Assembly (NCBI GenBank): GCA_018266765.1
Contig: JAFDZU010000022.1
Location: 1,043-65,042 of the forward strand
From: Bacteroidota bacterium
Lineage (GTDB): Bacteria; Bacteroidota; Ignavibacteria; Kapaibacteriales; UBA961
Reading direction: 5' to 3'
DNA: 64,000 bases
Shown here: one piece after another, positions 16,676 to 25,191 of the stretch
How positions within the stretch are numbered: position 1 is the stretch's first letter
Layout: every line of letters begins with the position of its first letter
Notes under the pieces: model-generated
What the model saw: the letters and a program-made list of their open reading frames with translations, nothing else
What the model was told of the DNA's origin: nothing
Database searches by the model: none
Translations under genes and position numbers: made by a program

Positions 16676-17721
16676 AAAACTTTAAATATTTTGTAATAGC
16701 ATGGCTTAGGCATATAGTTGTCATCATATAATAAAGGATAATCCTCTCTATTGTAAAAACTCCGAATCCAACTATTCTTATCACTAATACCCCAAAAAGT
16801 TATACCGTATTGATATTGTTTTGGAATCTGATTATAATTCAAAACAATACTTCCCAGTAAATTTGCTTGTTCGTTAAAAAGAGATTCACTTAGTATAATA
16901 TTTTTGCCTAATGGATTAACAGAAATATCCAATTCTGAAAGGTGTATTTTGAATTTGTCAGCAATGATTTCCTGAAATGCAATTGCAATTTGTGTAGGTT
17001 CCGGATAATAAGTACTTACGTGCATTTGAACTCCAATGCCATCAACTTTCACACCTCTATTCCTAAGATTTTTCAGTAAAGATAAAACACTGTTGCGCTT
17101 TATTGGGTTTGATTCAAGATTATAATCATTATAAAACAACAAAGCGTTTGGGTTCGCTTCATTTGCAAATAGAAAAGCTTTTTCTATATAGCCGACTCCG
17201 ATTTTTTGTTTCCATATGGTATTTCTTAATGTCCCATCTTCGTTAAATGCTTCATTGACAACATCCCATGCTGTAACTTTGTTTTTAAAATGCTTAACGA
17301 TTGTTTGAATATGCACTTTCATCAATTGTTCCCATTCATATGGACTACCTTGATAATCAATAATCCACTGTGGTAATTGATTGTGCCAAATCAAAGTGTG
17401 TCCATGTATTCTTTTGTTATAAGTCAGAAAAAAAGATACTAAACTATCTGCCTCTGTCCAATTGAAAGTTAATGGTTTAGGTTGTAAAGCCTCAGCTTTA
17501 AAAATATTTTCAGGTGTTATACTATTAAACTCTTTTAAAGATATAGATTTATATATAGCGTTTGATTCTAATTCATTAATATCAATTGCAGTCCCAATTG
17601 GATAACTTGAATAGGAAAATAATCCAATACTACTGTTGGTTATATAATTTTCTTCTCTTTGACAACCTGAAATTAATATCACTAGAAATGTGAGGTTTAT
17701 TGTAAATTTGGTTTTTAACAT
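16672..17721 (-). CDS. GH10 endo-1,4-beta-xylanase-like lipoprotein
   Basis: The protein has 349 residues. The lipobox L-I-S-G-C20 suggests lipid anchoring in the envelope. The glycoside hydrolase 10 barrel follows. H-G-H-T-L-I-W-H (106-113) forms the subsite. The acid/base is E157 in D-V-V-N-E, and the nucleophile is E263 in L-S-E-L-D-I-S-V. The late T-F-W-G-I-S-D-K-N-S-W is also typical. GH10 enzymes cut xylan backbones internally. The catalytic set is complete. There is no SusC/SusD pair, other glycosidase or regulator around it, so this is not a polysaccharide utilisation locus; it is coupled only to the small barrel-like gene downstream. Confidence 0.9.
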   Translation of the reverse strand: MLKTKFTINLTFLVILISGCQREENYITNSSIGLFSYSSYPIGTAIDINELESNAIYKSISLKEFNSITPENIFKAEALQPKPLTFNWTEADSLVSFFLTYNKRIHGHTLIWHNQLPQWIIDYQGSPYEWEQLMKVHIQTIVKHFKNKVTAWDVVNEAFNEDGTLRNTIWKQKIGVGYIEKAFLFANEANPNALLFYNDYNLESNPIKRNSVLSLLKNLRNRGVKVDGIGVQMHVSTYYPEPTQIAIAFQEIIADKFKIHLSELDISVNPLGKNIILSESLFNEQANLLGSIVLNYNQIPKQYQYGITFWGISDKNSWIRSFYNREDYPLLYDDNYMPKPCYYKIFKVL

Positions 17722-18035
17722 TAGATATAACTTTGAGAAAACGTGTCACAATACCAGTTGAAAAAACCTTAATTAGTACTTTAATCAAATATTAAATAAG
17801 ACTATGACTTCTTAAAAATAAATTAATTTTATAGATTAATTTCAAAAGTAGTTTATACATTTTCTAAACTCGAAAGTAAATTATGAATTCCTCTTCTAAA
17901 TTATTTATTAGATATTTATTAACAAGAATGTTACAACTTATTTGACTTTAATATCGTAAAGAAATCTTAAAGAGTTTTAACGATTATAACTCTAAGAATT
18001 ATGATCTATATGTATTCATTTAGTGAGAAGATACT
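17722..18035. other. Non-coding gap with no recognised feature
   Basis: About 310 bp of very AT-rich DNA between pgeF (its stop side) and the xylanase start. It must hold the xylanase promoter, but I could not pick out a TAnnTTTG element with confidence, and no RNA gene or repeat is evident. Confidence 0.4.
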
Positions 18036-18788
18036 TTATTTGAGTCCAATAAAAACAGCCATTCTTCCTGATAACTTCCCATCTCGCCGATACGAATGAA
18101 ACCGTGTATCACGAATCGAACATTCTTTGCTTACGGTAATGTTACCGTCTAAAAGTCCTGCACCTTGGATAAGTTGCTCTTTAATGCACGCTCGATTATC
18201 AAACAAATATTTCGTTTCGTTGAGTTTGGATATTCCTGTTATGAATAAATCTGCTACATCGTGTTGCACTTCATAATTTTCACCGGAAGCGCACGGAGAA
18301 AGATATGCTTTAAGTTCTTGTGGATTTGTTCCAAATTCTCGTTTCATTGCCAAAACTGCCTCTTTTGCGATGCCAAGATGAGTTCCTCGCCATCCCGAAT
18401 GAATACAACCAATTGCCTGATTGATGTGGTCATACAATACTATTCCGCAACAGTCAGCAAGCAGAGCGCACAGTACAATTCCACGTTCGTTAGTAATTAA
18501 TCCGTCGGATTCTTCTGCCGGAGATTCCTTTGTAATTCTCCGAACAAACGAGCCATGCACTTGATTTTGAAACCGAAGAGCTTTTCGGCTTACGCCAATA
18601 GCTTTTGAGAAAACCATGCGATGAAATTCACATTCTTCATCAGTTAGAATAAGTCCTTTTGCAAGAGATAATCCATACGGTTGAAATGAAGTTTCGCTTC
18701 TTACTGTAACACCTACGGTTACGTTTTCACCCCATTCAATGGGACGCATAATTTCTACTTGAGAAGTAGATTCACTTTGTTGTGTCAT
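18036..18788 (-). CDS. pgeF: Purine nucleoside phosphorylase/laccase-domain protein (YfiH family)
   Basis: The protein has 250 residues. The family signatures are L-A-D-C-C-G-I-V-L near 113-121 and H-S-G-W-R-G-T near 134-140, which give the Cys-His zinc site, and S-P-C-A-S-G-E-N-Y-E-V. The family was first called polyphenol oxidase or laccase. Later work showed adenosine/inosine phosphorylase activity and, in E. coli PgeF, a peptidoglycan editing role. The start overlaps the queG 3' end by 17 bp, so the two are in one operon. The cytoplasmic purine-salvage role is the safer reading. Confidence 0.88.
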   Translation of the reverse strand: MTQQSESTSQVEIMRPIEWGENVTVGVTVRSETSFQPYGLSLAKGLILTDEECEFHRMVFSKAIGVSRKALRFQNQVHGSFVRRITKESPAEESDGLITNERGIVLCALLADCCGIVLYDHINQAIGCIHSGWRGTHLGIAKEAVLAMKREFGTNPQELKAYLSPCASGENYEVQHDVADLFITGISKLNETKYLFDNRACIKEQLIQGAGLLDGNITVSKECSIRDTRFHSYRRDGKLSGRMAVFIGLK

Positions 18789-19728
18789 GTTGCTTTCCTT
18801 TTAGTAATTCACGTGCATTTCGTTTCAAACCAAGTAGTTTCGTTCGTTTTATCGGACTGTTGCGGAAACGAGTGGAAAACTCATCTTGAGTTAATTCTTG
18901 GATGTTTTCAAGTGAAAGTGTTAGTTCTTCGTTGCGAGGTTCAAAACGAGATTCGGAAGTTGGAACACTAAAGCGATTCCACGGACAAACATTCTGACAT
19001 TCATCACATCCGAAAATCCAACCATCCATATTGGAATTAATTTCAAGCGGAAATTCTATGTCAGGTTTAGTTTCAATTGTCCAAAACGACAAACACTTAG
19101 AGCCGTCAACGACGTAAGGTTGAACGATTGCCTTTGTTGGACAGGCATCAATACAAGCGGTGCACGTTCCGCAAAAATCTTCGATAGGGGAATCGTAATT
19201 TAAACGAGCAGTTGTTATAATTATTCCAATAAAAAACCAAGAACCATGAATTCGAGAAATTATATTGGAGTGTTTTCCTTGCCATCCGATGCCTGCACGA
19301 ACAGCCCATGCTTTTTCCAAGAGATGTCCGGTATCGGTATAAACTTTTGTAGAACTTTCGGGAAATAGTCGTTCAACTTCGATAGCAATTTCGCGGAGTT
19401 TGGGTGGAAGAACATCGTGATAATCATCGCCCCACGCATAACGGGAAACTTTTCCGATTGCTTCGGGTTGATGGTGATTAGGTGTGTAATAGTTTTGAGC
19501 TACTACGATAACAGATTGAGCATTTGGGAGAACTAAACGAATATCTTCGCGCCTATCGAGGTTTCGTTCTAAATAGTTCATCGTTCCGTAGTATCCTAAG
19601 TTAAGCCATTGATGGTAGCGTTCCATTTCATCGGTTAGAATTTCTGCATGAGCAATTCCAACACTGCTAAATCCAAGATTTAATGCAAATAGCTTGATAT
19701 TGTTTGTAGATTCTGTTTGATTATCCAT
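18772..19728 (-). CDS. queG: Epoxyqueuosine reductase
   Basis: It performs the last step of queuosine tRNA modification, reducing epoxyqueuosine at the tRNA wobble position using cobalamin and iron-sulfur clusters. It has 318 residues. R-Y-A-W-G-D-D-Y-H lies near 88-96. The ferredoxin-like motif is C-G-T-C-T-A-C-I-D-A-C-P, and the second cluster set is C-D-E-C-Q-N-V-C-P-W-N, in the right order. It is the first gene of a two-gene operon with pgeF. The promoter-like element at 19777 lies 49 bp upstream of the start. Confidence 0.95.
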   Translation of the reverse strand: MDNQTESTNNIKLFALNLGFSSVGIAHAEILTDEMERYHQWLNLGYYGTMNYLERNLDRREDIRLVLPNAQSVIVVAQNYYTPNHHQPEAIGKVSRYAWGDDYHDVLPPKLREIAIEVERLFPESSTKVYTDTGHLLEKAWAVRAGIGWQGKHSNIISRIHGSWFFIGIIITTARLNYDSPIEDFCGTCTACIDACPTKAIVQPYVVDGSKCLSFWTIETKPDIEFPLEINSNMDGWIFGCDECQNVCPWNRFSVPTSESRFEPRNEELTLSLENIQELTQDEFSTRFRNSPIKRTKLLGLKRNARELLKGKQHDTTK

Positions 19729-19776
19729 AGCGAAAGTTTACGTAATGTGTCGACAAGTCAAGTTGAAGTCAATATA

Positions 19777-19784
19777 CAAAAATA
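19777..19784 (-). promoter_or_regulatory. -7 element (TATTTTTG) upstream of queG
   Basis: An exact TAnnTTTG match on the minus strand, 49 bp upstream of the queG start codon. Confidence 0.4.
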
Positions 19785-19878
19785 TATTTCTAAGTTAATG
19801 AAGGATTGAAAATATTCTGTCGTCTAAAGTTTAAAAATTATCAAGCAACTTTAATAAATTTCAAAATAGGAATACATT

Positions 19879-22044
19879 ATGAAAAAAAACTATGTTTTAT
19901 TACTTGTGCTGATATTTGGTAGTATGCCAATTGTCGCACAAACGAATCCTGCTATAACTTCTTGGTTGATAAATACTACGAACATTATGGGGCGTCATTA
20001 TGTAAAAGGGAATTCAACACCTATTAATGATAATGTACTCGCCAATGTGCAAAAAGTACAATATTCTGCTACATCAGTCTATATTAGTACAAAAGGAATT
20101 CCTGCATATATAACAGGGCCCTTCTTAGATGGAAATCCTTCTCTTGCATCAGACCAAAACACATCATTTAAAATACCATTAAATCCTGTTAAAAATACCG
20201 GAACTTCAACAAGTACAACTCCGGGCAATATAGGAATATTCATTAACGGCGTTGCATTATTTGATTATAGAGATGGAGTTTCATGGCAAAATTCATCAAA
20301 TTCACTTAAAGGCGGGCCTTTAATGGGAATGGGTGATAATGTTTGGAATCGTGATGCCGTTGTTGGTGAACGCTTAGGATTTGATTGCGCTAAGGCACAT
20401 CCGGCTAAAGGAAATTATCATCATCATCAAAATCCAAGTGCATTTAATTTAGATTTGAAAGTAATTTCAAATGTATGTGATTTATATGCCGCTGATGGTT
20501 TGTATGCAATAGATGAAACTAAGCATTCACCACTAATTGGTTTTGCTTATGACGGTTTCCCGATTTACGGAGCTTATGCTTATAAAAATACAGATGGTAC
20601 AGGCGGAATCGTTAGAATGAAATCAAGTTATGTTCTTAGAAATATAACAACAAGAACTACCTATTCAAATGGAAATTCAGTTACTCCGGGCCCAGCAGTC
20701 AGTACCACATATCCATTAGGTTATTTCCGAGAAGATTATCAGTATAATGCTACTTCGTCCGCTACTCCTGATTATTTAGATGAACATAACGGCAGATACT
20801 GCATTACTCCCGAGTATCCGAACGGAATATATTGCTATTTTGCCACAGTAGACGAAAATTGGAATTCTGCCTATCCATATATCGTCGGTCCAACATTTTA
20901 TGGGGTTAAATCAGTAGTGCAGAATCCAACAATCTCAGAAAGTGTAACTAATTATACTAAATCATTAACGTTAGCAATTTCTACAGTTGAATTATTACTT
21001 GGTTCCGCTGCAAACAGCTCTAAAACATTTGACATTACTTCTAATACAGATTGGACTGTATCAAGTGACCAAACTTGGCTTTCAGTTAGCAAATCATCCG
21101 GCAACGGTAATGAAACTATTATAGCTTCAGCACAAGAAAATTCCTCAGTTTCATCTCGAACGGCATTTATTACAGTTGTCGGAATAGGTGCTTCCACCAA
21201 AACAATCGCAGTAACGCAAGAAGGAATTGCACCAACACTTGCAGTATCAACGAATAATCTGACAATCGCTTCTCCGGCAAACAGTACAAAAACATTTGAT
21301 ATTACATCTAATGTGCAGTGGACTGTTACGAGCAATCAAACATGGTTAGTTCCAAGTAAATTATCTGGTTTGGGTAATGAGTCAATTGTATTAACTGCTC
21401 AAGAAAATAGTAATTTATCAAGTCGATCTGCTACAATAACTGTATTGGGAACAGGAACATCTACACAACTTATAACTGTTATCCAAGATGGAACAGGCCC
21501 AACACTTTATATTTCTAAAGATACATTGACTATTGGTGCATCTGCAGGCAGTAAAATCTCATTTGATGTTATGTCGAATACAGATTGGACTGTTTCAAGT
21601 TCACAAAACTGGCTAACCTCAAGTATACCGTCAAAAAAAGGTGATGCTACTATTATATTGACTGCTCAAGAAAATCCTGATACTGTAAGAAGGATTGCTT
21701 CGGTAATTGTTTCAGCATCCGGAGTAAGTTCACATAATATAACTGTTATTCAAGAGCCCCAAAAACCTATAAGTGTAGCAGAAAACAATTTGACTCAAAA
21801 TAAGATTTCAATTTTCCCAAATCCGGCAAGTGACGCTGTTGCGATTCAAATAAATTCAATTAATTATGAAAATATTGATGTAGAATTATTTGATTTTAAC
21901 GGTAAGTTTCTAAAGAAAACAACGCTGTTTCAAGGAAGTACAATTGCATTTTTTGATACTAAAACACTCTACAACGGAGAATATATAATTAGAATATCCA
22001 TTGGAAGCAATGCAATTTCTAAAACATTCATATTAAACAAATAA
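19879..22044 (+). CDS. Secreted YHYH-domain protein with three BACON domains and T9SS tail
   Basis: The protein has 721 residues. A signal peptide ends at about 20 (I-V-A-Q). Residues 25-345 form a YHYH-type domain, with the histidine cluster Y180-H-H-H-Q-N-P and G-F-A-Y-D-G-F-P-I-Y-G-A-Y. Three tandem BACON domains (about 363-455, 455-545, 545-640) follow, each with the T-F-D-I-T-S-N-x-x-W-T-V and N-x-T-I-I-x-x-A-Q-E-N patterns. The C-terminal 75 residues are a T9SS sorting domain (I-F-P-N-P-A-S). YHYH proteins are extracellular and of unclear function, and the histidines suggest metal contact. It is first in an operon with a multicopper oxidase carrying the same BACON triplet. Confidence 0.85.
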   Translation: MKKNYVLLLVLIFGSMPIVAQTNPAITSWLINTTNIMGRHYVKGNSTPINDNVLANVQKVQYSATSVYISTKGIPAYITGPFLDGNPSLASDQNTSFKIPLNPVKNTGTSTSTTPGNIGIFINGVALFDYRDGVSWQNSSNSLKGGPLMGMGDNVWNRDAVVGERLGFDCAKAHPAKGNYHHHQNPSAFNLDLKVISNVCDLYAADGLYAIDETKHSPLIGFAYDGFPIYGAYAYKNTDGTGGIVRMKSSYVLRNITTRTTYSNGNSVTPGPAVSTTYPLGYFREDYQYNATSSATPDYLDEHNGRYCITPEYPNGIYCYFATVDENWNSAYPYIVGPTFYGVKSVVQNPTISESVTNYTKSLTLAISTVELLLGSAANSSKTFDITSNTDWTVSSDQTWLSVSKSSGNGNETIIASAQENSSVSSRTAFITVVGIGASTKTIAVTQEGIAPTLAVSTNNLTIASPANSTKTFDITSNVQWTVTSNQTWLVPSKLSGLGNESIVLTAQENSNLSSRSATITVLGTGTSTQLITVIQDGTGPTLYISKDTLTIGASAGSKISFDVMSNTDWTVSSSQNWLTSSIPSKKGDATIILTAQENPDTVRRIASVIVSASGVSSHNITVIQEPQKPISVAENNLTQNKISIFPNPASDAVAIQINSINYENIDVELFDFNGKFLKKTTLFQGSTIAFFDTKTLYNGEYIIRISIGSNAISKTFILNK

Positions 22045-22068
22045 ATTTTACGAACCTCGTTAAACTAA

Positions 22069-24591
22069 ATGTCAATCCCAATGAAACTTACATTCAATAG
22101 AAAAACTCTCGAAGTTGTAATCATGTGTCTTGGATTATTGCTATCCAATACTCTAAGTGCTCAATATAATAACCTTTGGATACCGGATACTTTATCCGGC
22201 AAAACATTCGACTTAAACTTATTAGATTCTTATTCTCAATTAAGACCCGGCAACCAAACTATAACCGCAGGAGTAAATAATAAATTCTGGGGTTCAACTT
22301 TGTTTTTTAATAAAGGCGATACAGTTCATATAAATGTTCAAAATTCTCTGAACGATTCAACAACTATTCATTGGCATGGATTTCACTTACCGGCTGTTAT
22401 GGATGGCGGCCCTCATCAAGTAATTCCACCGGGAACTATTTGGAAACCATATTGGAAAGTAACTAATAATGCCGCAACATATTGGTATCATCCTCATCTA
22501 CACGAGATGACACAAGAGCAAATGACAAAAGGAGTCGGTGGATTTATTATAGTGAGAGATGATGAAGAATCTAAACTAGTATTACCCAGAACCTATGGTG
22601 TGGATGATATTCCACTTGCTTTAACTAGTAGAAGATATGATGCTTCAAATGCTTTTGTCTATACCAATACATCGTATGGCGATTATATGTTAACAAACGG
22701 TACACCTAATGCACAGGTCAGTTTGCCGAAACAATACGTTCGTCTGCGTATTTTAAATGCTGAAATGGAACGTGCTTATAATTTGGGGTTTAGCGATAAT
22801 AGGACTTTTTATTTAATTACGACTGACGGGGGATTAGTAAATGCTCCAATTCCTTTAACTAGAATTATTCTTGGGGTAGGAGAGAGAGCTGAAATCCTTG
22901 TTGATTTAAGTAATGATGCGGTTGGTTCAAGTATAGATTTAAAAGCATATAATGCAGGTTTTTCTTTGGGATTTCCAGGTGGTGAACCAAATACCGGAGG
23001 TCAATTTGGTAGTCTGTTAAACAACAAAGTATTTACTGTTTTACACATAAATATTGCTCCAACCACTTCAAATCCAATTACTACAAAACCGACTATTTTG
23101 GCAAATAATACTTATTGGACTGCATCGGATGCAACTGTTAATAGAACAGTTACCGTAACCGGTGGTCAAGGACCAAATCCATTTACATTTGATAATTCCG
23201 CTTTTGCATTAACAAGAATCAATAAAACTGTTGAAATGAACACAGTTGAAAAATGGACAATTACGAATAATAATATTTTTGGACATTCTTTTCATATTCA
23301 TGATGTTCAATTTAAAATTATCTCTCGAAGTAATGGCCCTGTTTCGGCTTACGAAGAAGGATGGAAAGACGTTCTGTTTTTACCTATCAATGCTTCTGCA
23401 ACCTTTGTAGCCAAATTCGCTGATTATTCAGATTCAATTCATCCATTTATGTATCATTGTCATTTTGCTCCACACGAAGACGCCGGAATGATGGGGCAAT
23501 TCGTGGTTAAAAGTAATTATAGTTTAAATGTTTCAACAAATTCTATAGTAATTCCTTCTATTGCAAACAATACAAATACTTTTGATATAACATCAAATAC
23601 AAAATGGACAATAAAAAGTAATCAAACATGGTTATCTGTAAATATTCAGAATGGTAACGGAAACTCTACTATTACGATTTCAGCAGAAGAGAATAAAAAT
23701 ACTTTTTCGAGAACTGCATTAATTTTAGTCTCCGGTGTAGGAGTTACCTCAAAAACAATTACTATTACACAAGAAGCAAGTAGCCCTACTTTATTGGTAT
23801 CCAAAAACAGTCTGACAATTGCCGCACCTGCCAAAAGCACTAAGTCATTCGATATTTTATCCAATGTATCTTGGAATATAGAAAGTGACCAACCTTGGCT
23901 AACTCCAAATAAAATTTCAGGAAATGGAAATGAAACGATCGAACTGACTGCACTGGGAAATTCTGCAACTTCTACGAGAATTGCAACAATAACAGTGGAA
24001 GGGACAGGTGTAAATTCACAAATGATTACTGTTATACAAGACGGAGTTGGCCCAACATTAACGGTCTCAAAAACATTGTTTTCTATTCAAGCATTGAATA
24101 TGAGTAAACTGTCGTTTGAAATAATGTCGAATACAAGTTGGAAGACAACAAGTAATAAAAATTGGTTGATGGTTGATAAAACAAGTGGTTCTGGAGATGC
24201 AGTCGTACATCTTTCTGTTGAAGAAAATACCGATACAGTAAGTAGAACCGGTACGATTTCAGTTACTGCGTCCGGTGTTACCACTCAACAAATAATCGTA
24301 AATCAAGAAGCAAAAGCTCCATCCGGAGTTGAGTATGAAATTGAAACTCTTGGATTCTCAATTTATCCAAACCCTGCAAAAAACAAAATATATGTACGGT
24401 ACTCAACCCCAACAATGATACCTTATTACGTTAAAATACTGGATGCTATAGGCAGAACACTTTATATGCTTCCTCGCCCACAATTACAAGAAGGTATCGA
24501 TATCAGTAAACTATCAACAGGAACATATTTTGTAGTGTTAACTGATGAAAAAACAAAGCAGACATTCTCCCAACAATTTATTAAAGAATAA
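22069..24591 (+). CDS. Secreted multicopper oxidase with three BACON domains and T9SS tail
   Basis: The protein has 840 residues. After the signal peptide (to about 31) comes a three-cupredoxin oxidase of the laccase/CotA/bilirubin oxidase type. All four copper-binding motifs are present: H-W-H-G-F-H (101-106), H-P-H-L-H (141-145), H-S-F-H-I-H (406-411) and H-C-H-F-A-P-H-E-D-A-G-M (463-474), the last giving the type 1 Cys and a methionine axial ligand. BACON repeats cover about 485-760, and a T9SS sorting domain (I-Y-P-N-P-A-K) ends it. It would oxidise phenols, metals or bilirubin-like substrates outside the cell with O2. The ATG at 22081 is an equally good start. Confidence 0.9.
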   Translation: MSIPMKLTFNRKTLEVVIMCLGLLLSNTLSAQYNNLWIPDTLSGKTFDLNLLDSYSQLRPGNQTITAGVNNKFWGSTLFFNKGDTVHINVQNSLNDSTTIHWHGFHLPAVMDGGPHQVIPPGTIWKPYWKVTNNAATYWYHPHLHEMTQEQMTKGVGGFIIVRDDEESKLVLPRTYGVDDIPLALTSRRYDASNAFVYTNTSYGDYMLTNGTPNAQVSLPKQYVRLRILNAEMERAYNLGFSDNRTFYLITTDGGLVNAPIPLTRIILGVGERAEILVDLSNDAVGSSIDLKAYNAGFSLGFPGGEPNTGGQFGSLLNNKVFTVLHINIAPTTSNPITTKPTILANNTYWTASDATVNRTVTVTGGQGPNPFTFDNSAFALTRINKTVEMNTVEKWTITNNNIFGHSFHIHDVQFKIISRSNGPVSAYEEGWKDVLFLPINASATFVAKFADYSDSIHPFMYHCHFAPHEDAGMMGQFVVKSNYSLNVSTNSIVIPSIANNTNTFDITSNTKWTIKSNQTWLSVNIQNGNGNSTITISAEENKNTFSRTALILVSGVGVTSKTITITQEASSPTLLVSKNSLTIAAPAKSTKSFDILSNVSWNIESDQPWLTPNKISGNGNETIELTALGNSATSTRIATITVEGTGVNSQMITVIQDGVGPTLTVSKTLFSIQALNMSKLSFEIMSNTSWKTTSNKNWLMVDKTSGSGDAVVHLSVEENTDTVSRTGTISVTASGVTTQQIIVNQEAKAPSGVEYEIETLGFSIYPNPAKNKIYVRYSTPTMIPYYVKILDAIGRTLYMLPRPQLQEGIDISKLSTGTYFVVLTDEKTKQTFSQQFIKE

Positions 24592-25191
24592 GTGAATAGT
24601 ATTAATAAAATAATATGGTTATCTGTTTTATCAATTATATTGATGAGCTTTAATTCTACGTATGAAAAAACTGTTCAAGATTTCGAGTTACTTAATGTAG
24701 ATGGAACTATGGTATCTTTGTCAAATTACCCGAAAGCAAAAGGTTTTATTATTGTATTCACATGTAATCATTGTCCTTTTGCTAAATTATATCCACCTCG
24801 TTTAAATGAATTGATTGATAAGTATTCTGAGTTGGGTGTTCCATTAATAGCTATTAGTTCTACAGATACAATTATGTACCAAGAAGATACTTACATCAAA
24901 ATGGTTGAAAAATCTAAAATAGAGCATTTTAAATTTCCCTATTTGATTGATGGGAACCAGAATGTAGCTAAAAATTTTAGTGCACAAAAAACTCCGCATG
25001 CTTTTGTCATTTGGAAAGAAAATAATCAATGGAAAGTAAAATATAATGGTGCAATAGATGATAATGGTGCAGAATCCAAAAAAGTTCAGCATCATTATCT
25101 ATCAGATGCTGTTGATGAATTACTTGCCGGTAAAAAAGTTGGAATGAATGAAACAAAGTCAGTTGGATGTCAAATTTATTTTAGGAAGTAA
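24592..25191 (+). CDS. Thioredoxin-fold redoxin protein, exported
   Basis: The protein has 199 residues. A hydrophobic N-terminus of about 20 residues suggests export. It is an AhpC/TSA-like redoxin domain with the motif C58-N-H-C61-P-F-A-K, followed by L-I-D-G-N-Q-N-V-A-K-N-F and the cis-proline context K-T-P-H-A-F-V. Such proteins reduce disulfides or peroxides in the periplasm. The start is GTG directly after the TAA of the oxidase gene with no spacing, so it depends on translational coupling. Its position between a copper oxidase and a sulfatase suggests a role in their folding or copper-site redox, which is inference. Confidence 0.82.
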   Translation: MNSINKIIWLSVLSIILMSFNSTYEKTVQDFELLNVDGTMVSLSNYPKAKGFIIVFTCNHCPFAKLYPPRLNELIDKYSELGVPLIAISSTDTIMYQEDTYIKMVEKSKIEHFKFPYLIDGNQNVAKNFSAQKTPHAFVIWKENNQWKVKYNGAIDDNGAESKKVQHHYLSDAVDELLAGKKVGMNETKSVGCQIYFRK

